Origin: Pelotomaculum sp. UBA3102
Lineage (GTDB): Bacteria > Bacillota > Desulfotomaculia > Desulfotomaculales > Pelotomaculaceae
Assembly: GCA_002365865.1 (NCBI GenBank)
Contig: DFAQ01000045.1
Location: 961-18,142, forward strand
Length of the DNA stretch: 17,182 nt
Direction: 5' to 3'
Part shown: in pieces, positions 12,419 through 17,182 of the stretch
How positions within the stretch are numbered: the first letter of the stretch is position 1
Layout: each line of letters opens with the position of its first letter
Notes under the pieces: model-generated
What the model was told of the DNA's origin: nothing
Databases searched by the model: none
The model's input: the letters and a program-made list of their open reading frames with translations, nothing else
Translations under genes and position numbers: made by a program

Positions 12419-13939
12419 TCAGGCCAAACCCCGTGCCGCTTTAAATTCTTTTTTAAACTCTTCAACGGTAGCATACAGTTCTTTCTCGACTTCATTCAAC
12501 TGGCCGGTCTTGCGTATGCTTTCACCGATTTCGGGCTTATTGGTTTTCATGTACTTCAAAAATTCCGCCTCAAAAGGCAAAACCATTTCCACCGGCAGGT
12601 CATCCAGCAAACCGTTGGCCGCGGCGTAAATACTCATAACCTGATTTTCCACCGCCATGGGCACGTACTGTCCCTGCTTCAGCAATTCCACCATACGCTC
12701 ACCGCGGGTCAGCCTGGCCTGGGTGCTTTTATCCAGGTCGGAACCAAACTGGGCAAAGGCAGCAAGCTCACGGTACTGGGCCAGGTCCAGACGCAGACGC
12801 CCGGCCACCGCTTTCATGGCTTTCACCTGGGCGGCCCCCCCTACCCGTGACACCGAGATACCCACGTTGACCGCGGGACGCACACCGGCGTAGAAAAGAT
12901 CGGGCTCCAGATAAATCTGACCGTCGGTAATGGAAATGACGTTGGTCGGAATATAAGCCGAAACGTCTCCGGCCTGGGTCTCAATAATGGGCAGCGCCGT
13001 CATCGAACCGGCGCCGAGATCGTCGGAAAGTTTACAGGCCCGCTCCAGCAACCGGCTGTGCAGGTTAAACACATCGCCGGGGTAAGCCTCGCGGCCGGGC
13101 GGCCGGCGCAGGAGCAGCGACATCTCACGGTAAGCAGCAGCCTGCTTGGTAAGGTCGTCGTATACAATCAGCACGTGTTTGCCCTGGGCCATAAACTCCT
13201 CACCAATGGCGGCCCCGGCAAAAGGCGCGATATAGAGCAGCGGGGCCGGGTCGGACGCGGTGGCGGACACTACTATGGAATAGTCGATCGCACCGGTCTC
13301 GGTCAGCTTCTGCACCACGTTGGCCACTGTAGATTGTTTTTGCCCTATAGCCACGTAAATGCAGATTACGTCGCCGCCCTTCTGGTTGATGATAGCGTCC
13401 ACGGCAATAGCCGTCTTACCGGTTTGACGGTCGCCGAGAATAAGTTCCCGCTGGCCGCGGCCGATGGGAATCATGGAATCAATGGCCTTAAGCCCGGTCT
13501 GGAGGGGCTGGTGAACCGACTTACGGTAAATAACACCGGGAGCAATCTTTTCCACCGGGTTAAATTTATCGCTCTCAACGGGTCCTTTTCCGTCCAGTGG
13601 TTGCCCCAGGGGGTTCACTACCCTGCCGATCATCGGGTCGCCTACGGGCACGGATACAATCCGCCCGGTACGCTTGACGGTGTCGCCTTCTTTAATGTGC
13701 TTGTAAGGTCCCAGAATAACGCAACCGATGTTGTCCTCCTCCAGGTTGAGGGCCATCCCCAGCACACCGCCCGGGAACTCCAGCAGTTCCATGGACATAC
13801 AATCCATCAGGCCGTATACCCTGGCGATACCGTCACCAACCTGGAGCACGGTACCGACGTCGGTAACCTCGATTTGGGCCTGATATTTATCTATCTGCTG
13901 CTGAATAATCGAGCTGATTTCTTCAGGTCGCAAATTCAT
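12419..13939 (-). CDS. atpA: ATP synthase F1 alpha subunit
   Basis: Non-catalytic nucleotide-binding subunit of F1, 506 residues. The N-terminal strand domain (VGTVLQVGDGIARVYGL), the P-loop GDRQTGKT (169-176), and SVSRVGGAAQVKAMK, which carries the conserved arginine that reaches into the catalytic beta site, are all present. The C-terminal helical domain is complete. The start ATG 13939 follows a somewhat distant AGGGGTG. It lies 22 nt after atpH and 51 nt before atpG. Nothing is odd. Confidence 0.98.
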   Translation of the reverse strand: MNLRPEEISSIIQQQIDKYQAQIEVTDVGTVLQVGDGIARVYGLMDCMSMELLEFPGGVLGMALNLEEDNIGCVILGPYKHIKEGDTVKRTGRIVSVPVGDPMIGRVVNPLGQPLDGKGPVESDKFNPVEKIAPGVIYRKSVHQPLQTGLKAIDSMIPIGRGQRELILGDRQTGKTAIAVDAIINQKGGDVICIYVAIGQKQSTVANVVQKLTETGAIDYSIVVSATASDPAPLLYIAPFAGAAIGEEFMAQGKHVLIVYDDLTKQAAAYREMSLLLRRPPGREAYPGDVFNLHSRLLERACKLSDDLGAGSMTALPIIETQAGDVSAYIPTNVISITDGQIYLEPDLFYAGVRPAVNVGISVSRVGGAAQVKAMKAVAGRLRLDLAQYRELAAFAQFGSDLDKSTQARLTRGERMVELLKQGQYVPMAVENQVMSIYAAANGLLDDLPVEMVLPFEAEFLKYMKTNKPEIGESIRKTGQLNEVEKELYATVEEFKKEFKAARGLA

Positions 13940-13961
13940 CTACTGGTTCACCCCTATCTAG

Positions 13962-14525
13962 TTAACTTATTGCCTTCAGGCGCTCTTTCAGGGTTGCCAA
14001 CCTGGTCTTGATGCTGCCGTCAATAACCTTGTCCCCCATACGTACCACAATCCCGCCGATCAGTGACGGGTCAACCACATAAGAGGTCCGTACTTTTTTG
14101 CCGGTCAGCCTGTCAAGTGCCTGGCCCAGCTTCCCTTTTTCCTTGTCGTTCAGTTCCACCGCCGAGGCAACCTGAGCAGCTACGATGTTCCGCCCGGCAT
14201 TGGCGAGTTTGACATATTCATTGACAATGTCACTAAAAAACGCTTCCCGCCGGCGGTCAATCAGTAAGGCAAGAAAGTTGCTTGTGATTTTGGAAATTTT
14301 GCCTTCAAACAACTTTTCCAAAACATCTTTTTTATCCTCAGCTGTAATTCGGGGGTGGTAGAGCAACTGCTGTAATTTTTCGTTTTCATTAAACACGGTT
14401 TCAATTGCTTTAAGCTCAGCTTCAATCCTGTCTGCCATATTTTTATACTTGGGTAAAACTTTTTCCTTTGAGGCTATTTCATACAACGCTTCTGCATAAC
14501 GTCCCGCTACGGCACCCCTCAGCAT
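13962..14525 (-). CDS. atpH: ATP synthase F1 delta subunit
   Basis: Peripheral-stalk subunit (OSCP-like) that ties the top of F1 to the b subunits, 187 residues. The helical N-terminal domain opens VAGRYAEALYEIASKE, and the C-terminal part contains the family signature DPSLIGGIVVRMGDKVIDGSIKTRLATLKERL. Its ATG 14525 overlaps the atpF end by seven nt, so translation is coupled. Confidence 0.97.
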   Translation of the reverse strand: MLRGAVAGRYAEALYEIASKEKVLPKYKNMADRIEAELKAIETVFNENEKLQQLLYHPRITAEDKKDVLEKLFEGKISKITSNFLALLIDRRREAFFSDIVNEYVKLANAGRNIVAAQVASAVELNDKEKGKLGQALDRLTGKKVRTSYVVDPSLIGGIVVRMGDKVIDGSIKTRLATLKERLKAIS

Positions 14526-15010
14526 GGCAGTTCTCCTGCCTCTTCAATAAATTCCCGGACCATACCGTGCTGGATATCATCATTAATTTTCTGGTTGATA
14601 ATCTTACCTGCAACCAGTACCGAGAGGGAAGCAACCTGGTCGCGCAGTTCCGCCATAGCTTTTTGTTTTTCACGTTCTATATCTGCAAGAGCCGTTTCCC
14701 TCATCCTTGACGCCTCGTTCTTGGCGCTTTCGATGATTTCCGCAGCCTGATCTTCGCCTGCCTTGGTCGCCTTCTGAATAATTTCATTGGCTTTTTCACG
14801 GGACTGGCGCATCTCAGCTTCATATCCCGCCTTTAATTGTTCCGCCTCCTGCCTTTCCTGTTCGGCAACGGCAATATTCTTTTCAATATGTTCCGTGCGG
14901 TCGGAAAGCAATTTCATCAGAGGCTTGTAAACTACCAGGCGTAAGAAAATTAATAAAATTATGAAATCGAATATCTGTGCAAGCAGCGTCGCGTTAAATT
15001 CTAACCCCAC
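14519..15010 (-). CDS. atpF: ATP synthase Fo subunit b
   Basis: Peripheral-stalk subunit: one N-terminal membrane segment (LLAQIFDFIILLIFLRLVVY, about 9-28) followed by a long charged coiled coil that reaches delta. I start at GTG 15010, which gives 163 residues and has GGAAGGAGGG nine nt upstream. The ATG at 15031 would place that strong site inside the coding region. A 281-nt gap separates it from atpE, while it overlaps atpH. Confidence 0.94.
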   Translation of the reverse strand: MGLEFNATLLAQIFDFIILLIFLRLVVYKPLMKLLSDRTEHIEKNIAVAEQERQEAEQLKAGYEAEMRQSREKANEIIQKATKAGEDQAAEIIESAKNEASRMRETALADIEREKQKAMAELRDQVASLSVLVAGKIINQKINDDIQHGMVREFIEEAGELPC

Positions 15011-15291
15011 TCTAATTTTCCCTCCTTCCATCGCTTGTGGACAAAAGGAAGCGATAGCATTTTGGTCGTGGACCGTGTGACGTTGGGCGTGGGAATTCCG
15101 ACGTTTCTAAGGCATGCCGTGGTTAATTACGACATGTATTATTTTAAAACGGCAAGGAAAATTGCTCTACTTTTAGGAGAGTCGGATTAGCAGGAATTCG
15201 GCAATGGAATTCCTGCCTTTCCCAAACGACCCATGACTCACGTCTTACGACCATTCGCTATGCCTTTTTGTCATGAAGCAGTAAACCAGTT
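15011..15291 (-). other. Long structured spacer between atpE and atpF
   Basis: A 281-nt stretch with no credible gene, unusually long inside an otherwise tight operon. On the - strand it can form a hairpin with perfect 10-base arms GCAGGAATTC / GAATTCCTGC (15190-15199 with 15207-15216). A second hairpin with seven-base arms ATCGCTT / AAGCGAT (15030-15036 with 15049-15055) lies directly before the atpF ribosome binding site. Neither is followed by a T-tract. Because the c subunit is needed in about ten copies, a processing or stabilising role is plausible but unproven. Confidence 0.6.
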
Positions 15292-15531
15292 CTAATGACT
15301 CCCTACTTGACCAAAGAGCATGAAGGCGATAACAACGGCAATGATGGGGAGAGCTTCAATCAGACCTACGGAGATGAACATAAGAGTCATAATATTACCC
15401 CTTGCCTCCGGCTGACGAGCAACGCTTGAGACAGCCTGGCCGGTAACCATACCGTCACCAATACCAGCGCCCAGGGCGGCGAGACCCGCAGCAATAGCTG
15501 CTCCTAGGGCAGCACCTGCTCCTACTTCCAT
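15292..15531 (-). CDS. atpE: ATP synthase Fo subunit c
   Basis: The rotor-ring subunit, 79 residues: two membrane helices joined by the polar loop ARQPEARGN (38-46). The ion-carrying residue is E59 in GLIEALPII; D26 in the first helix (GAGIGDG) faces it. E59 is followed by Ala-Leu-Pro as in the proton-driven Bacillus PS3 subunit rather than by Ser/Thr as in Na+ rings, so proton coupling is likely. The start ATG 15531 has a strong GGAGGGG site, in line with the need for high synthesis. Confidence 0.97.
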   Translation of the reverse strand: MEVGAGAALGAAIAAGLAALGAGIGDGMVTGQAVSSVARQPEARGNIMTLMFISVGLIEALPIIAVVIAFMLFGQVGSH

Positions 15532-15576
15532 TCATTTCCCCTCCTTTCCAAGGCAAATTTTAATTACTATTATTTG

Positions 15577-15606
15577 ATTACAGTAAATCGCGGTCTAAAC
15601 TAACAA
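15577..15606 (-). promoter_or_regulatory. Possible internal promoter before atpE
   Basis: On the - strand TTGTTA (15606-15601) and TGTAAT (15582-15577) are separated by 18 nt in the 96-nt A/T-rich gap between atpB and atpE. It could give extra atpE transcription. The match is moderate (4 of 6 and 5 of 6). Confidence 0.3.
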
Positions 15607-15627
15607 AAGACTAACACAAAACATAAC

Positions 15628-16365
15628 CTAGTGATGGTCGGCTACAGCCTGCGAGACATAAGCGATACTGAGCATGGTAAAGATAAACGCCTGGATGCAG
15701 CCCACGAAAATACTGAAGGCCAGCCATGTAACCGAGGCGATGAAGCCTCCCATTACGTGAATCCATCCTCCGAGCAAGCCTAAAAGGACAGCAATTAAAA
15801 CTTCGCCGCCGTAAATATTCCCGTAAAGACGGAAAGCCAGCGTGATTGGTTTAGAAAAATCTTCAATTATTGTAATAGGGAGGAAAAACACGAAGGGCTG
15901 AAGATAGTGCTTGAAGTAACCGAGACCCTTGTACCTGATGCCGAAGATATAAATAATGAAAAAGGTGCAAAGAGCCAGTCCCATGGTCGTGTTGTAGTCG
16001 GCTGTCGGTGAATTGAGGGTAGGTACAAGACCTATCAGGTTGGAAAACAGAATAAATATAAAGTACGTTACGACGATACTAAGTAAAGCAGCACCTTTCT
16101 TGGGATCCATGTTGTCGTTGACCTGGCCTCTTATAAACTCGAAAACAGCTTCAAGTATGTTCTGCGCCCCTTTTGGTTTGCGCATGCTCATGTTGCGTGT
16201 AGCTGCCACTCCGAAAAGGACCACCAGGACCATGACTACCCATGTCATGATTAAGGTCTTGGGGTTAAAAGCCAGATGAGTATTTCCCACGACCAGTTCC
16301 CATGAACCGTTCGGAGGCCATCCCCACACATTTAGTTGTTGTTCTACTTCATGCAGACTCAACAT
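15628..16365 (-). CDS. atpB: ATP synthase Fo subunit a
   Basis: The stator channel subunit, 245 residues with about five to six membrane helices. The essential arginine lies in ITLAFRLYGNIYGGE (R179), and the final helix contains FVGCIQAFIFTMLSIAYVSQA, both family hallmarks. I prefer ATG 16365, about 12 nt after GGGGTG; GTG 16380 would sit within that site and give 250 residues. It works with the c-ring to pass ions across the membrane. Confidence 0.96.
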   Translation of the reverse strand: MLSLHEVEQQLNVWGWPPNGSWELVVGNTHLAFNPKTLIMTWVVMVLVVLFGVAATRNMSMRKPKGAQNILEAVFEFIRGQVNDNMDPKKGAALLSIVVTYFIFILFSNLIGLVPTLNSPTADYNTTMGLALCTFFIIYIFGIRYKGLGYFKHYLQPFVFFLPITIIEDFSKPITLAFRLYGNIYGGEVLIAVLLGLLGGWIHVMGGFIASVTWLAFSIFVGCIQAFIFTMLSIAYVSQAVADHH

Positions 16366-16399
16366 ATTTTCTTTTCTCACCCCTTTCTTGTTTAGATTT

Positions 16400-16813
16400 T
16401 TATTCTATTTTAAAAGATCTGACCTCTCCGGCTTCCCTTGACAGGCGTATTGAATTAACCACAGCGCCAAATGAAAAAATACATGGAACCAGGAAAAGGC
16501 CCGCGCCTGCAGCGTACAGGCTGATCCATCGCGTATCGGCGACAAAAAACAGTACAGCAAAAATAATCGAAAGGCGCAGGGCAAACCCGACCTTCATTCT
16601 AGTATTAGCTTTTGGCACAGACAAACTTATAACAGATGCCAATCTTTTCCCAAGAAAAAAAGCATTCCACATACCCGCAGCAGTCCCAACCACAAATCCC
16701 CATATTATAGGGTCTTTGGGGCGAGAAAAAGCAACGAGACAAAGGAACACTAAAATAAAACCGGAAATTCTTAATGTCCTGGCTAGCTGACCTTCAAAGT
16801 CCCAGTCGCGCAT
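16400..16813 (-). CDS. atpI: ATP synthase protein I (AtpI)
   Basis: A small four-helix membrane protein (137 residues) common at the head of atp operons. In several bacteria it assists c-ring assembly but is not a structural subunit. Hydrophobic segments are visible at about 15-30, 36-55, 72-92 and 95-118. The start ATG 16813 uses GGGAG inside the end of the upstream gene, five nt away. Sequence conservation in this family is low, so the call leans on hydrophobicity and position. Confidence 0.85.
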   Translation of the reverse strand: MRDWDFEGQLARTLRISGFILVFLCLVAFSRPKDPIIWGFVVGTAAGMWNAFFLGKRLASVISLSVPKANTRMKVGFALRLSIIFAVLFFVADTRWISLYAAGAGLFLVPCIFSFGAVVNSIRLSREAGEVRSFKIE

Positions 16814-16818
16814 TTAAC

Positions 16819-17082
16819 TTACTCCCTCTCGAAAAACCCCTGCAGTGTTTTATAGATGCCCATAGTCCCGACGGCCAAACCGAGCAGAATGCCCCCCAGC
16901 AGAAACCAGGGCGCGGTACCCAGCCGCACGTCCAGATAATGCCCCCCGTAATACCCGAGCACCACCATTATGGCCAACTCCATTCCTATGGTAGTAGCCA
17001 GGGCCATTGCCTGGAACACGCCACCCGGACCTTGCTTTTTTTTCTGCTCGTTCTCTTTTTTTTTCTCTCTCTTTACAGGCAT
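16819..17082 (-). CDS. atpZ: AtpZ-like small membrane protein (AtpZ/AtpI family)
   Basis: An 87-residue protein with a highly basic N-terminus (Lys-rich, 4-16) and two membrane helices (about 27-48 and 58-77) separated by GGHYLDVRLGTAPWF. This is the pattern of the AtpZ/AtpI family. In alkaliphilic Bacillus AtpZ and AtpI have been linked to Mg2+/Ca2+ transport and synthase stability. It is the first gene of the operon in the window; its start ATG 17082 lacks a strong ribosome binding site, though GGG lies about 12 nt upstream. Confidence 0.82.
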   Translation of the reverse strand: MPVKREKKKENEQKKKQGPGGVFQAMALATTIGMELAIMVVLGYYGGHYLDVRLGTAPWFLLGGILLGLAVGTMGIYKTLQGFFERE

Positions 17083-17151
17083 TTTTTAGCTATACCCAAA
17101 ACAATCCAGTTTAATTATTTCTAAAATTTATAAAATAAAATGTTTAAAAAA

Positions 17152-17181
17152 TCTATAAACCCTTAAAACTTGATTCTACAA
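17152..17181 (-). promoter_or_regulatory. Possible promoter of the atp operon
   Basis: The 100 nt upstream of atpZ are very A/T-rich. On the - strand TTGTAG (17181-17176) and TATAGA (17157-17152) are separated by 18 nt. The match is modest and lies at the window edge, so the true promoter may be elsewhere. Confidence 0.25.
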
Positions 17182-17182
17182 A

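Noticed and set aside
15190..15216. Terminator between atpE and atpF
   Set aside because: The 10-bp hairpin is not followed by a T-tract on either strand, and the downstream atp genes need the transcript.
1..17182. CRISPR arrays, tRNA or rRNA genes, insertion sequences, phage attachment sites
   Set aside because: No regularly spaced repeats, cloverleaf or rRNA-like sequence, transposase or integrase was seen in the window.

Overview
The window looks like a chromosomal segment of an anaerobic, endospore-forming Firmicute, probably of the Desulfotomaculum/Pelotomaculum (Peptococcaceae) type. This rests on a Gram-positive-style atp operon with an atpZ-atpI head, strong purine-rich Shine-Dalgarno sites, TTG/GTG starts, and the sporulation genes spoIID and spoIIID next to mreB/mbl and ywmB. 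In Bacillus subtilis these genes lie in the order atp - ywmB - murAA - spoIID - spoIIQ ... spoIIID - mbl, so this is a recognisable but rearranged version. The genus assignment is inference.

Layout. (1) 1-900, + strand: a VapBC-like toxin-antitoxin pair with a strong sigma-A promoter and its own terminator. (2) 909-2433, - strand: mreB/mbl with its own sigma-A promoter, and spoIIID behind a candidate sigma-E promoter. (3) 2533-7469, + strand: a five-gene efflux cassette of TetR regulator, HlyD-like adaptor, ABC ATPase and two paralogous ABC-2 permeases. It sits where spoIIQ would be expected. (4) 7475-9468, - strand: spoIID and ywmB; murA is not between them. (5) 9529-17182, - strand: the complete F1Fo ATP synthase operon atpZ-I-B-E-F-H-A-G-D-C, ending in a strong intrinsic terminator.

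How the genes work together. The atp operon encodes a complete, apparently proton-coupled F-type ATP synthase. SpoIID (peptidoglycan lytic transglycosylase for engulfment) and SpoIIID (mother-cell regulator) belong to the sigma-E stage of sporulation, and MreB/Mbl organises the lateral wall. The efflux cassette is self-contained: the TetR protein probably binds a 14-bp palindrome in its own promoter region, and adaptor, ATPase and permeases form one exporter.

The most unusual point is spoIID. It is one continuous reading frame except for a single in-frame TGA (8132-8134), exactly where clostridial SpoIID proteins, as I recall them, carry a zinc-binding cysteine. A hairpin with its apical loop starting 21 nt after the TGA resembles a bacterial SECIS element, and a good sigma-E-like promoter is retained. 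This could be an undescribed selenocysteine-containing SpoIID, a very young pseudogene, or a sequencing error. Other oddities: a repeat ahead of the second permease that can form two mutually exclusive hairpins, one hiding the ribosome binding site; an ABC ATPase with a degenerate signature motif and no switch histidine; an antitoxin whose natural start seems to be ATA; and a possible attenuator in the mreB leader. Apart from the 281-nt atpE-atpF spacer, the atp operon is ordinary.
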